A DNA stretch of 64,000 nt from Mesorhizobium sp. (GTDB lineage Bacteria > Pseudomonadota > Alphaproteobacteria > Rhizobiales > Rhizobiaceae): assembly GCA_004020645.1 (NCBI GenBank), contig SAQL01000024.1, forward strand, positions 1 through 64,000, in the 5' to 3' direction. The translations under genes were made by a program, and so were the position numbers. Within the stretch, counting starts at the first letter, position 1; every line of letters starts with the position of its first letter. Below, in pieces: positions 23,776 to 31,775 of the stretch. The notes beneath the pieces are model-generated. The model did no database searches. It was not told where the DNA came from and was given only the letters and a program-made list of their open reading frames with translations.

Positions 23776-25434
23776 ATGGGCCGCAGCAGCAATTTGAAGA
23801 AGTTCTTTCCGATCGTCGCTTTCATCGCCGTCGCGCTGATCAGCCTGACGATGGCGGGGTTCGCCTATTTTGCCACGCAGGAAGCGGCGCGCATCAAGTT
23901 CGAGGCGACGGCGGACGACGCGCTCAACCGGATCGATAGCCGCATCGACCTGCATCTGTCGCTGCTGCGATCGACCCATGCGCTGTTCGAGGCGCGCAAT
24001 GGTGGCATTTCGCGGGGCGAGTTCAAGGCGTTTTTCGAAGCGCTTGGTATCAACGACAATTTCGCCGGCCTGCGCGGCATCGGCTTTCTCCGGCTGGTGA
24101 GAGCCGGCGACGAGGCAGCCGTCGAGCGTGCCATCTTGCACGACTATGGCGCCAGCCATGCGATCTATCCGGATACGACGCTGCCATGGCGTACGCCCAT
24201 CACGCTGTTCGAGCCGCTCGACCCTTTCAATCAATCCAGCATCGGCTACGACATGTTCACCGAACCGGTGCGTCGCGAGGCGATCGAAAGGGCGATGGCC
24301 GACAACCAGCAGCACGCGAGCGGGCGCGTGCAGCTAGGCAAGGAAACAGGTGCTGCGCAGACCTTCACCGGTTTCCTGGTCTTCGTGCGGCTCAACGTCG
24401 AAACCGCGCTGGACGGCATCGATGCGTCCAGCTCCTCGACATCAGGCTTTCTTTATGCGGCCTTCCGCGCCCGCGACCTGTTCCAGACCGCGCTCAGCCG
24501 GACGCCGCTGCTGCCGGTCAATATCGAAATCTATGACGGCAAGGTGGATGCCGACCATCTTTTGTTCCAGTCGGAAACGCCGCCGGCGTCGAGCTTCGGC
24601 GACAGGCTGCTGGTTTCGCGCGAGATCACCATCGCCGGACGTCCGTGGACCGTCCTGTTCAGGCCGACAAGCGCCTTCTCGCAACCCTCCTCGCGCGCCA
24701 TTCCGGTGATGCTCGGCCTGTTCGGGCTGCTGCTCGCGGGAACAATCGCGCTGGTGGCACGCTATCAGGAGCGGGCCTATGACGCGGTCTCGCTGCTTCA
24801 TGAGACGACGGAAAAAAGCCTGCTCGAAAAAGATCTGATGCTGCAGGAGATGAAGCACCGCATCAAGAATTCGATCACGCGGGTGCTGGCGATCGCGCGC
24901 CAGACGGCGTCGCACGCCACCGACGTCCACGAGTTCTCGTCCTCTTTTTCGGCCCGGCTGCAAGCGATGGCGGCTTCCCAGGACATGCTGACGCGCTCGC
25001 GCTGGCAGAAGGCCGATCTCGGCGATCTCTTGCGCATCGAGCTTGGCCAGGTGTTCGGCAAAGAGCTTCCCGAGGGGATATTGTCGGGGCCAGAGGTGTT
25101 GCTCGACGAGACGACGACGCAAGCGCTCGGCCTGACCTTTCACGAACTGGCAACGAACGCACTGAAATATGGCGAAACCGGCAATTCGGTCAATGCTAGA
25201 ACGGGCGAGTGGTCGCTCAAGGTCGACTGGTCGGTCGAGGGCCGCAGGAGCGACCGGACGCTGGTTCTCAACTGGCGCGAAGCCGGCCAGAAGAAGCTCG
25301 AACCACCTGTCAAAACCGGTTTTGGCACCAAGCTGATCGATTTGAACGTCACGCGCGAATTGCGCGGTACAATCAATCGCGATTTTCACGATTGCGGGTT
25401 GAGCGTGGAAATCAGGATTCCACTGTCGAGCTGA
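23776..25434 (+). CDS. CHASE-domain HWE-family histidine kinase
   Basis: About 552 aa. TM1 is KKFFPIVAFIAVALISLTMAGFAYF, followed by an extracytoplasmic CHASE-type domain (FEARNGGISRGEFKAFFEALG, LRGIGFLRLVR, FLVFVRLNVETA) and TM2 SRAIPVMLGLFGLLLAGTIALVA. The kinase core has the HWE/HisKA_2 dimerisation motif LLQEMKHRIKNSITRVLAIARQTA (His near residue 360), N-box TFHELATNALKYGE and G-box GFGTKLIDLNV. HWE kinases are the usual activators of PhyR in the general stress response. The start was chosen at the ATG at 23776. A GTG at 23740 adds 12 residues. The ligand sensed is unknown. Unlike the two other HWE kinases here, it sits at the edge of the island with no EcfG box in front. Confidence 0.88.
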   Translation: MGRSSNLKKFFPIVAFIAVALISLTMAGFAYFATQEAARIKFEATADDALNRIDSRIDLHLSLLRSTHALFEARNGGISRGEFKAFFEALGINDNFAGLRGIGFLRLVRAGDEAAVERAILHDYGASHAIYPDTTLPWRTPITLFEPLDPFNQSSIGYDMFTEPVRREAIERAMADNQQHASGRVQLGKETGAAQTFTGFLVFVRLNVETALDGIDASSSSTSGFLYAAFRARDLFQTALSRTPLLPVNIEIYDGKVDADHLLFQSETPPASSFGDRLLVSREITIAGRPWTVLFRPTSAFSQPSSRAIPVMLGLFGLLLAGTIALVARYQERAYDAVSLLHETTEKSLLEKDLMLQEMKHRIKNSITRVLAIARQTASHATDVHEFSSSFSARLQAMAASQDMLTRSRWQKADLGDLLRIELGQVFGKELPEGILSGPEVLLDETTTQALGLTFHELATNALKYGETGNSVNARTGEWSLKVDWSVEGRRSDRTLVLNWREAGQKKLEPPVKTGFGTKLIDLNVTRELRGTINRDFHDCGLSVEIRIPLSS

Positions 25435-25530
25435 AACGCTGCCGCAAACCGACCGTTTTCGAAGGCGCAAGTAAACAGAGACCGGGCCAGCCGATCTCCG
25501 CTTCCATTGCCCAATGCGCTTCGAAACGGA

Positions 25531-25773
25531 TCAGCAGCGAGCCGTAAACAGACGGCCACGGTTGTCGCGGTACTGGCAATAGCCGTTGCGCAGGTTGCGC
25601 ACCAGCAGGCCGGTACCGGCACCGATGGCTGCGCCCACCAGCGCACCCTCGCCGCCGTCAATCAGGCCGCCGGCCAGAGCGCCGACACCGGCGCCGACGC
25701 CGACATCCCGCTCGGTGGTGCTGCAGCCGCTGACCGCGACCACGGCAACCATGGCGATAATCATCTTCCGCAT
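25531..25773 (-). CDS. Glycine-zipper lipoprotein (small outer-membrane type)
   Basis: 80 aa: a signal with lipobox VSGC (MRKMIIAMVAVVAVSGCS), then a glycine-zipper helix pair VGAGVGALAGGLIDGGEGALVGAAIGAGTGLLV and a cysteine-rich tail CQYRDNRGRLFTARC. The family is YMGG/Gly-zipper_2-like. Such proteins sit in the outer membrane and often respond to envelope stress. No EcfG box was found upstream. Confidence 0.8.
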   Translation of the reverse strand: MRKMIIAMVAVVAVSGCSTTERDVGVGAGVGALAGGLIDGGEGALVGAAIGAGTGLLVRNLRNGYCQYRDNRGRLFTARC

Positions 25774-25850
25774 AGGGTCACTCCTCGCTTTTGTGCCACT
25801 GTAGCTCCGCCGTCATTTATCACGCGAAAAAGCGTTTTGCCTGCTCGATT

Positions 25851-26183
25851 TCATTGTTGGCTAAGAGAATCTTTTTTGCGTTCGGGGCGCTCGCCGTTCG
25901 AGGCAACCTCGAGGTCGGAAATCTCCACGGAAGCGTCGAGCGTGCCGTCCGGACGCACATTCCAGACGATCTGGTCGTAATCATCCTCCAATGCCGGATC
26001 GACGGACAGGCATTTGGCGATTATGCGCGGAGCCTGACCCTGCACATCGGCCAAGGCGAACGGACGCGCGGCGGTGCATTCCTGAGCGGTTTCGAAAACG
26101 CTCACCGATACGGGCAGTTCGCGACAGTCGGTCATCGTGTCCGAACAGCCAATGACCAGCAACACGGCAGCGATGTGTTCCAT
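25851..26183 (-). CDS. Exported hypothetical protein under EcfG control
   Basis: 110 aa from the ATG at 26183 (GGGAGGA upstream). A short hydrophobic N-terminus (MEHIAAVLLVIGCS, with a possible lipobox-like IGC) is followed by a domain with CRELPVSVSVFETAQECTA and IIAKCLSVDPALEDDYDQIVWNV. The pattern of spaced Cys residues suggests disulphides in the periplasm. A GGAAC-N16-CGTT promoter lies directly in front, placing it in the general stress regulon. The function is unknown. Confidence 0.75.
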   Translation of the reverse strand: MEHIAAVLLVIGCSDTMTDCRELPVSVSVFETAQECTAARPFALADVQGQAPRIIAKCLSVDPALEDDYDQIVWNVRPDGTLDASVEISDLEVASNGERPERKKDSLSQQ

Positions 26184-26206
26184 GGGCGACCATCCTCCCG
26201 CCATAG

Positions 26207-26231
26207 AACGGTCCACATCAGCCAAAGTTCC
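26207..26231 (-). promoter_or_regulatory. EcfG-type promoter of gene 25851-26183
   Basis: On the minus strand, GGAAC (26231-26227), a 16-bp spacer, then CGTT (26210-26207). It matches the known alphaproteobacterial general-stress consensus and is placed about 24 bp before the start codon. Confidence 0.85.
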
Positions 26232-26331
26232 TGCCATGCAGGCTGGCGCGTGACTGATTGGAGAAACAGGTCGATATGAGGCAAGCACAAGCCGCCGGCC
26301 ACCTAGGTCCGACGAATTAAATTGTTTTTTG

Positions 26332-26405
26332 CATGTCGTTATCGCAAACCCGCTGCACACCCCCGGTTCAAGCCCGAGGGCATGCTTTTGCGCGACATGC
26401 ATTAG
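26332..26405. repeat. Rhizobial palindromic repeat (GCATGTCG type)
   Basis: GCATGTCGTTATCGCAAA ... TTTTGCGCGACATGC is an inverted element with the same arms as 43490-43545. It overlaps the 3' end of the small ORF 26402-26584. Confidence 0.7.
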
Positions 26406-26584
26406 ATCAACTGGAACGCGGCGACCAGGACGACCGCCGCAGCCAGCCCGATCGCGGCGAGGCCGGTGGTCGGCAGGGAAGCACGGGGCGACGGCATCGC
26501 CGATGCTTCGAGATCCTGGAACCCGCCCATCGAAACGCGTGCGGCCTGTTCCAGCCTGTTGATGTCGGCAACCGTCAAAGCCAT
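26402..26584 (-). CDS. Possible small membrane protein
   Basis: 60 aa from the ATG at 26584: a hydrophilic N-terminal half (MALTVADINRLEQAARVSMG) and a C-terminal transmembrane helix (TTGLAAIGLAAAVVLVAAFQL). GGAGGA lies almost touching the ATG, so initiation is less certain. The stop falls in the repeat element. It may be a membrane-tethered peptide of unknown role. Confidence 0.4.
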   Translation of the reverse strand: MALTVADINRLEQAARVSMGGFQDLEASAMPSPRASLPTTGLAAIGLAAAVVLVAAFQLI

Positions 26585-26746
26585 TCCTCCCGTACTGCGC
26601 AGCAACTGCGATCGAAGACGTCAGCGGAGCGGTGTCTGGGAAAAACAGCATCGGACTTTATGGTGAACAGATGGTTAAAGCCGGGCCGGCCGGTATCAAT
26701 CCCAACCCTCTTGGCCCCTGCTCGCTTGGGCTCGGCTGTTGTCCGT

Positions 26747-27781
26747 TCAATCCGTCTCGAAATTGCCGCGAGGAACGACAAGCCGATACTCGAGGCGATC
26801 CCCGCTGATTTCAAGCGTCGCCTTGCCGTTCAACGACGCAGGCACGACGCGTTCGAGCGCGACACTGCCAAAACGCTTCTCGCTGGGCTGATTGTCATTG
26901 GCTCCGATGGCTTCGGCCCATGTCAGCGACAGTGCGGTCTCGCCAGCGGAAGCGGCCGTCAGGTCGGCCGTCACCTCGACGAATCCGTCGGCTCGCGACA
27001 GTGCGCCATAACTGACCGAATTGACGGCAAGCTCGTGCATGGCCAAGCCGATATGCAGGGCGGCATTGGGGTTGAGGTACGGATTTGCACCTTGGAAACG
27101 CAAGCTGCGCACGGGGTCGGCCCCATAGCGGCCGACCTGTCCGGACACCAGTTCGCGCAGTGCCGCTCCCCGCCAGTTCGACGAGGTCACCAGGTCCTGG
27201 GATGAGGCAAGCGATTGCAGCCGGCCGCGAAAGCGTGTCAGGAAGTCGGCAAGCGTGTCCGAATAACGGCTGGTCTGGGTGGCTATGCTCTGGATGATGG
27301 CCAAAAGGTTCTTTGAGCGGTGGCTGACCTCGCGCAGCAGCGTCTTCAGGGTCTGCTCGCGACGTTTTTGCTCGGTCGTTTCGACCATGGTGGTGACGAC
27401 GCCCTGGACGGCGCCGCTGTCGTCGTGGTCCGCGTCTACCCATATTTGGAACCAGCGAACACCATCGTCGGCGGGAATGCTGAGCTCGAGATGTTCCGGA
27501 TTGCCGGATGCGACGACTTTGCGTTTGGCCGCACCGATACGCTCCGCCTGCGCCAGCGGCAGGATGCCGTTGCTGTCGGCCGTATCGGACGCCCATGGCG
27601 GGCGCATGTTGCGGGCCCAGACGGTTTTCATCTCGCGATCCTGATAGAGAACCGAAATGCCGGCATTGTGCAGCGCATGGAGAAGGGCCCGGCCAAGCTG
27701 CATTCCACTCTCAGCGGACTGCAAAGCGATGATCTCATCGCTCCGTCCGCTGTCTTTCATGTCTCCGGCTCTGGCTTGCAT
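26747..27781 (-). CDS. PAS-domain HWE histidine kinase, EcfG-controlled
   Basis: 344 aa, soluble. An N-terminal PAS-like sensor (RALLHALHNAGISVLYQDREM, then a PAC end VVTTMVETTEQKRREQTL) is followed by the HWE core: TLLREVSHRSKNLLAIIQSIATQT with the phosphorylatable His near residue 154, N-box MHELAVNSVSYGAL, WAE motif SLTWAEAIG and G-box FGSVALERVVPASLNG. HWE kinases pass phosphate to PhyR. A GGAAC-N16-CGTT promoter at 27811-27835 makes it both an input to and an output of the stress response. An alternative ATG seven codons in (27760) has a closer GGAG. Confidence 0.88.
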   Translation of the reverse strand: MQARAGDMKDSGRSDEIIALQSAESGMQLGRALLHALHNAGISVLYQDREMKTVWARNMRPPWASDTADSNGILPLAQAERIGAAKRKVVASGNPEHLELSIPADDGVRWFQIWVDADHDDSGAVQGVVTTMVETTEQKRREQTLKTLLREVSHRSKNLLAIIQSIATQTSRYSDTLADFLTRFRGRLQSLASSQDLVTSSNWRGAALRELVSGQVGRYGADPVRSLRFQGANPYLNPNAALHIGLAMHELAVNSVSYGALSRADGFVEVTADLTAASAGETALSLTWAEAIGANDNQPSEKRFGSVALERVVPASLNGKATLEISGDRLEYRLVVPRGNFETD

Positions 27782-27810
27782 CGGTCACTTCACCCGCCCA
27801 ATGCAGGCTG

Positions 27811-27835
27811 AACGGCTGACGGAAAATTGGGTTCC
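27811..27835 (-). promoter_or_regulatory. EcfG-type promoter of the PAS-HWE kinase gene
   Basis: Minus strand GGAAC (27835-27831), 16-bp spacer, CGTT (27814-27811), 30 bp before the ATG. Confidence 0.85.
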
Positions 27836-27930
27836 AAAAAGAAGTCCGCCGAGCGACGTCCCGTAAGGACACCGCCCGGCGGTAGCTGGAAACCGCTTGA
27901 GGGGTGCGGCTCCCAGTGTTCGATCGCAGT

Positions 27931-28098
27931 TCACGACGCGCGTTTAAACAAGCCCGCGATAAGCGAAATGATCAGGAAAGCGAGAAAGATGAAAAACAAT
28001 ATCTGCGCTATACCTGCCGAGGTGCCGGCGATACCGCCGAAACCAAGAGCGCCTGCAATGATCGCGACGACGAGAAACACGAGCGCCCAGTAAAGCAT
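27931..28098 (-). CDS. DUF1328 (YtjA-like) small membrane protein
   Basis: 55 aa: [20 protein letters not shown], then [20 protein letters not shown] and [15 protein letters not shown]. Two transmembrane helices joined by the conserved GFGGIAG turn define the DUF1328 family, whose members are regularly in the EcfG regulon of rhizobia. AAGGAGATGGATC precedes the start. An EcfG promoter is at 28128-28152. The molecular role is unknown. Confidence 0.9.
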   Translation of the reverse strand: MLYWALVFLVVAIIAGALGFGGIAGTSAGIAQILFFIFLAFLIISLIAGLFKRAS

Positions 28099-28127
28099 GA
28101 TCCATCTCCTTCAAATGGTACCGCAAA

Positions 28128-28152
28128 AACGTCTTTCGCTGCCGTTTGTTCC
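28128..28152 (-). promoter_or_regulatory. EcfG-type promoter of the DUF1328 gene
   Basis: Minus strand GGAAC (28152-28148), 16-bp spacer, CGTT (28131-28128), 30 bp before the ATG. Confidence 0.88.
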
Positions 28153-28322
28153 ACCATTTCCCGAAAAAGACGATCCCTGGAAATCTTGAATCGTCATGCG
28201 CAGGGAGAAGTTGGAGGCGCAAGTGACGTTTGCCGGCCGCAAGCGCCAGCGTCATTCATCTGTGGAAAACGGGCGATCTGTGGAACTGTGGAAACGGGCG
28301 CTCGGAGGTGGGCCGCCCGGTC

Positions 28323-29117
28323 CTATGCAGCGGCTTTCGCATGCCGGTCGAAGAACAGCGCCTGGCTGATCAGGGCCTTGACCATATCCGGATTGAACGG
28401 CTTGGTGACGAGGAAGGCCGGCTCCGGCCGCTCGCCGGTCAGGAGGCGCTCGGGAAAGGCGGTGATGAAGATCACCGGCACTGGCGTGGACGACAGGATC
28501 TCGTTCACCGCTTCGATGCCCGAGCTGCCGTCGGCAAGCTGGATATCGGCCAGCACCATCTTCGGCCGCGTCTTTGTGAACATTGCCACCGCTTCGGCGT
28601 GGGTACGCGCAGTACCGACGACGCGATGGCCCAGGCTTTCGACCATTTGCTCGATGTCCATGGCGATCAGCGGCTCGTCCTCGATGATCAGCACATCGGT
28701 TGCCACCTGGCGGGAAATCTCGTTGCTGGCCTCGGCGAGAAGTTCGGAGAACTCCTGATCGTCGACGTCGAGAATCTCCGCTGCCTCGTCTTCGCTGAAA
28801 CCTTCGACGGCGACCAGCAGGAACGCCTGGCGGGGGCGGGGTGAGATCGCGTTCAGATTGGCGGCGGCGCGCTGCTCCCACGCCGACTGCGGGTGTTCTT
28901 GCGGAACGCGGATGGCGACCGAGGTGAACAGCCTGGCGAACACCTTGTAGAGCGCGATGCGGTCGTTCGACGCGTCCGGAAAGATGTCGACGTCGGCGAT
29001 GATGGCTTCGAGCATCGCGGCGACCAGCGCGTCGCCACTCTCCTGCGATCCGGAAACGGCCCGCGAGAAGCGGCGCAGGAACGGCAGGTGCGGAGCGATG
29101 GTTGCGGATAGGCTCAT
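28323..29117 (-). CDS. phyR: General stress response anti-anti-sigma regulator PhyR
   Basis: 264 aa in the unmistakable PhyR layout. The N-terminal sigma-factor-like domain (residues 1 to about 130; LPFLRRFSRAVSGSQESGDALV, then PRPRQAFLLVAVEGFSEDEAAEILDVD) mimics an ECF sigma factor, and the C-terminal receiver (residues 140-258) has acidic pair IIEDEPLIAMD, phospho-acceptor Asp191 in VLADIQLADG, FITAFPERL and Lys239 in VTKPFNPD. When phosphorylated, PhyR binds NepR and frees EcfG. It is divergent from nepR-ecfG with back-to-back EcfG promoters in the 236-bp gap. Confidence 0.97.
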   Translation of the reverse strand: MSLSATIAPHLPFLRRFSRAVSGSQESGDALVAAMLEAIIADVDIFPDASNDRIALYKVFARLFTSVAIRVPQEHPQSAWEQRAAANLNAISPRPRQAFLLVAVEGFSEDEAAEILDVDDQEFSELLAEASNEISRQVATDVLIIEDEPLIAMDIEQMVESLGHRVVGTARTHAEAVAMFTKTRPKMVLADIQLADGSSGIEAVNEILSSTPVPVIFITAFPERLLTGERPEPAFLVTKPFNPDMVKALISQALFFDRHAKAAA

Positions 29118-29199
29118 GATGGACGTCTCCCTCTGACGTAATTGGGTAGATTGCAGCGCAAGCTGATTACAAGCCCCGAAAATAAACCCTGAAAATATA

Positions 29200-29224
29200 A
29201 ACGCCGGCCTTCCGAAAAAGTTCC
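29200..29224 (-). promoter_or_regulatory. EcfG-type promoter of phyR
   Basis: Minus strand GGAAC (29224-29220), 16-bp spacer, CGTT (29203-29200). Confidence 0.9.
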
Positions 29225-29232
29225 GATGGTTT

Positions 29233-29257
29233 GGAACTAATATGGGAGGAAGGCGTT
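29233..29257 (+). promoter_or_regulatory. EcfG-type promoter of nepR-ecfG
   Basis: GGAAC (29233-29237), 16-bp spacer, CGTT (29254-29257). It lies eight bases from the divergent phyR promoter, back to back. Confidence 0.92.
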
Positions 29258-29353
29258 TGAGGTCGGGACGGGCAACCAGACGAGGGGACCGCCTGCTTTG
29301 CGCCGTGTATTGAAGGCCGGCAGGCTACTGGGAACGAAGGGCGAAATGAAGAC

Positions 29354-29548
29354 ATGACGAAAGACAACACGGCTGGCGCTGCAAACCGGCGCCGGGCAGC
29401 TTCCGGCGACCCGCTCGGGCCAAATTCGGAAATCGGCCGCAAACTCAAACAATATTACGACGAGCTGGTTTCCGACAACGTGCCGGATCGCTTCGCCCAA
29501 TTGCTCAGCCAGTTGGAACGGGCCCAACCTGCACGGAAAAAGGACTGA
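29354..29548 (+). CDS. nepR: Anti-sigma factor NepR
   Basis: 64 aa, typical for NepR. The conserved core is IGRKLKQYYDELVSDNVPDRFAQLLSQLE, two short helices that clamp EcfG (or, when PhyR is phosphorylated, its sigma-like domain). The N-terminal 25 residues are disordered and basic. It ends three bases before ecfG, and the two are co-transcribed from the EcfG promoter at 29233. Confidence 0.96.
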   Translation: MTKDNTAGAANRRRAASGDPLGPNSEIGRKLKQYYDELVSDNVPDRFAQLLSQLERAQPARKKD

Positions 29549-29551
29549 TGC

Positions 29552-30103
29552 ATGGCGGCCGTGTCCCAGAGCTTCAAGACGGATCTGCTCGGCTCGATTC
29601 CGAGCCTGCGGGCGTTTGCCGTGTCGTTGACGCAAAACGCCGACAAGGCCGACGATCTGGTGCAGGAAACGCTGGTGAAGGCCTGGGACAAGCATGAAAG
29701 CTTCGAGCCGGGCACCAATCTCAAGGCATGGCTGTTCACCATCCTGCGCAACGAATTCTATTCGCAGATGCGCAAGCGCGGCCGCGAGGTGCAGGACAGC
29801 GACGGCATCATGACAGCCAGGCTAGCGGTTCATCCGGCCCAGCACGGTCAGCTCGATCTCAAGGACTTTCGTAGCGCGCTCGAGCAATTGCCCGAGGACC
29901 AGCGCGAAGCCATCATTCTCATCGGCGCTTCGGGTTTTTCCTACGAGGAAGCCGCCGAGATCTGCGGCTGCGCGGTCGGAACGATCAAGAGCCGCGTCAG
30001 CCGCGCCCGCACGCGGCTGCAGGAAATCCTGAAGATTTCCGGCGATGACGAGTTTGGCCCGGATGCGATATCGGCTCAGGTGACGGGGTCGAACGCCGCC
30101 TGA
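29552..30103 (+). CDS. ecfG: General stress ECF sigma factor EcfG
   Basis: 183 aa. Region 2 is present as SIPSLRAFAVSLTQNADKADDLVQETLVKAWDKHESFEPGTNLKAWLFTILRNEFYSQMRKR, and region 4 as LEQLPEDQREAIILIGASGFSYEEAAEICGCAVGTIKSRVSRARTRLQEIL. This is the ECF15 group (EcfG/RpoE2). It transcribes GGAAC-N16-CGTT promoters, nine of which occur in the surrounding 9 kb. The ATG follows nepR by three bases, so translation is tightly linked. Confidence 0.96.
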   Translation: MAAVSQSFKTDLLGSIPSLRAFAVSLTQNADKADDLVQETLVKAWDKHESFEPGTNLKAWLFTILRNEFYSQMRKRGREVQDSDGIMTARLAVHPAQHGQLDLKDFRSALEQLPEDQREAIILIGASGFSYEEAAEICGCAVGTIKSRVSRARTRLQEILKISGDDEFGPDAISAQVTGSNAA

Positions 30104-30145
30104 ATACGGGACACCGGCAATACCGGGGGCTCCGGTTTCCGGACA

Positions 30146-30526
30146 TCAAACAAGAGGGCCGCGCCCGCACGCCGCCGCCACTGCCTGCACGAGATCGTCT
30201 CCCGAATAAGGCTTGGTGACCAATCTGATATCGGGAAAGGACACCTTGATTTCGTCCATGTCGGAATAGCCCGAGGCGAAGACGAAAGGCACGCCCGATT
30301 CGCGCAGCCGCGAAGCGAAATCGAGCGTCGAAGCGCCGCCAAGCATGAGATCGAGGATGGCGGCGTCGAATTGCGAGGCAACGCTCTTCCGATCGATCTC
30401 ACCCAGATCGCGGGCGACGATCACGTCGCCGGCGCCATAGTCGCGGCAAAGCTGCTCGACATCCATGGCGATCAGGAATTCATCCTCCAGGACAAGAATC
30501 CGCAATCCGTCAAGCAGGGGTGGCAC
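30146..30526 (-). CDS. Single-domain response regulator of the FAT-GUY (SdrG/MrrA) type
   Basis: 126 aa from the GTG at 30526 (GGAGACG upstream), a receiver with no output domain: acidic pair LVLEDEFLIAMD, phospho-acceptor Asp59 in AAILDLMLGG, and Lys105 in LVTKPYSGDD. The stretch VPFVFASGYSD closely resembles the PFxFATGGY motif that defines the FAT-GUY receivers SdrG and MrrA, which relay phosphate among HWE kinases and PhyR. Its place next to ecfG and among three HWE kinases supports that role. The longer in-frame start at 30631 would add a Cys/Arg-rich extension and is not preferred. It has no EcfG box of its own. Confidence 0.82.
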   Translation of the reverse strand: MPPLLDGLRILVLEDEFLIAMDVEQLCRDYGAGDVIVARDLGEIDRKSVASQFDAAILDLMLGGASTLDFASRLRESGVPFVFASGYSDMDEIKVSFPDIRLVTKPYSGDDLVQAVAAACGRGPLV

Positions 30527-30590
30527 GTGGCAACGTCTCCGTGGAGCGCAGGGAAGGGGGGCGCAGGGAACAGAGGAGTCATGATCTCTA

Positions 30591-30635
30591 TTTGGCTTCC
30601 TGTCACCTAAAGTTATTTGGCAGCCTGTCATCTAA
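30591..30635. repeat. Two 20-bp direct repeats upstream of the single-domain regulator
   Basis: TTTGGCTTCCTGTCACCTAAA-like unit at 30591-30610 and again at 30616-30635 (three changes), 25 bp apart. It lies in the minus-strand promoter region and may be a regulator binding site or a slippage duplication. Confidence 0.6.
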
Positions 30636-30817
30636 AAAGACATGCCCGTCGCGGACGACCGGACTCTCAATTCTTCGACGAGGCGATCCGAAAGTCCAAC
30701 CCGCTGGGAGGTTGAGCGAAGATCTCCGGCCGCTGATCTGAACGTCGATCCCGGACTGTCCGGGTCGGGCTGGACTCATACGCGCAAACACCCTCTCATG
30801 GGCCTTGTTCCGATTGC

Positions 30818-30842
30818 GGAACCTTGGGGTGGGTCGAACGTT
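30818..30842 (+). promoter_or_regulatory. EcfG-type promoter of the ElaB-like operon
   Basis: GGAAC (30818-30822), 16-bp spacer, CGTT (30839-30842), 31 bp before the ATG at 30873. Confidence 0.88.
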
Positions 30843-30872
30843 TCGACCCGAGCAAACGCAAGGAGTCAAGCA

Positions 30873-31199
30873 ATGGCGACTGCCGCAGGAAAGTCCCCGA
30901 ACGAAAGCCGGACGAATTCGGACCTTGAGGCCGACATCAGGCAGCTGAAAGCCGACATTCAGAAACTTACCGAACAACTGGCTGAGACCGGCCAACATGG
31001 TTATGGGGCTGCTCGTCGCGTTGCCGCGGAAGGAGTCGAGCAATTGCGCGCCCAAGGCGAAGCGGCATTTGAAACTATGCGCAGCAACGCCAGGGACCTC
31101 GAAGCGCAAGTGGTGGCGAGCGTGCGCGAAAAGCCGGTGACGTCGCTGGCAATCGCGGCAGGCATCGGCTTTCTGTTCGCGCTTCTCGCGCGCCGCTAG
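30873..31199 (+). CDS. ElaB/YqjD-like (DUF883) membrane-anchored protein
   Basis: 108 aa. A long amphipathic helix with heptad character (NSDLEADIRQLKADIQKLTEQL) and a second helical stretch lead to a C-terminal membrane anchor VTSLAIAAGIGFLFALLARR with the characteristic EKPVTSLAIA lead-in. ElaB/YqjD proteins bind ribosomes at the inner membrane in stationary phase. CAAGGAG precedes the ATG. It is under an EcfG promoter and 11 bp upstream of the next membrane gene, a layout like yqjD-yqjE. Confidence 0.85.
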   Translation: MATAAGKSPNESRTNSDLEADIRQLKADIQKLTEQLAETGQHGYGAARRVAAEGVEQLRAQGEAAFETMRSNARDLEAQVVASVREKPVTSLAIAAGIGFLFALLARR

Positions 31200-31210
31200 C
31201 CCCAGCCCAG

Positions 31211-31675
31211 ATGGGAATGCTGGCATCGTTGATCTCGGGCCTCGCCTCGGGTGAAGCCGTTGCAGCCCTGCGCCGCGCGCGCATGGCTGCAATCGTCTAT
31301 GTGCTCGCAGCACTTGCAGCACTGTGCGGCGTTGGTTTCCTCGTCGGAGCCACCTATATCTGGGTGGCGGGTCACTACGGGCCGATAGCAGCCTGCTTTG
31401 GTTTCGGGGTCGGTTTCCTGGTGATCGCAGGGCTCGTCCTGCTCATCCATCAACTGTCGGCCGGCGCGCGCGCCCGGCGGCGGGCGCGGCGACGCCATGC
31501 CGATATGAAAGCGGTCGGCATCACGGCCGCGCTCGCCGCGCTGCCGGCGCTACTCAAAGGGAGAGGCGGCCTGGGCACCATACTCGGCCCAGCGATTGCA
31601 CTCGCCGCCTACGCCATCTACCGCGAGAACACAAAGCCCGATGCCGACGATCCGGATGCCGGCGAAGCGAAATAG
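31211..31675 (+). CDS. YqjE/holin-like integral membrane protein
   Basis: 154 aa with three hydrophobic segments: MAAIVYVLAALAALCGVGFLVGATYIWV, IAACFGFGVGFLVIAGLVLLIHQLS, and a weaker C-terminal one (ILGPAIALAAYAIY), separated by a basic ARARRRARRRHADM loop. It resembles YqjE-type 'phage holin family' proteins that accompany ElaB/YqjD. It follows the ElaB-like gene by 11 bp and must share its EcfG promoter. The role is unknown. Confidence 0.75.
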   Translation: MGMLASLISGLASGEAVAALRRARMAAIVYVLAALAALCGVGFLVGATYIWVAGHYGPIAACFGFGVGFLVIAGLVLLIHQLSAGARARRRARRRHADMKAVGITAALAALPALLKGRGGLGTILGPAIALAAYAIYRENTKPDADDPDAGEAK

Positions 31676-31702
31676 TTCGAAGCGATTCTTCTTGTTGTTT
31701 GA

Positions 31703-31768
31703 CCACAATCTTATCCGAAACCGGGCTCCACTTTTCGCTGGCGCGGACCTTCGGTTTGGGATCGTGGT
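31703..31768. repeat. Rhizobial intergenic repeat fragment
   Basis: ATCTTATCCGAAACCGGGC ... CCTTCGGTTTGGGATCG has arms related to the 22783 element (GATCCCGAACCG in inverse orientation). It lies between two convergent genes. Confidence 0.6.
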
Positions 31769-31775
31769 CGAGCCG

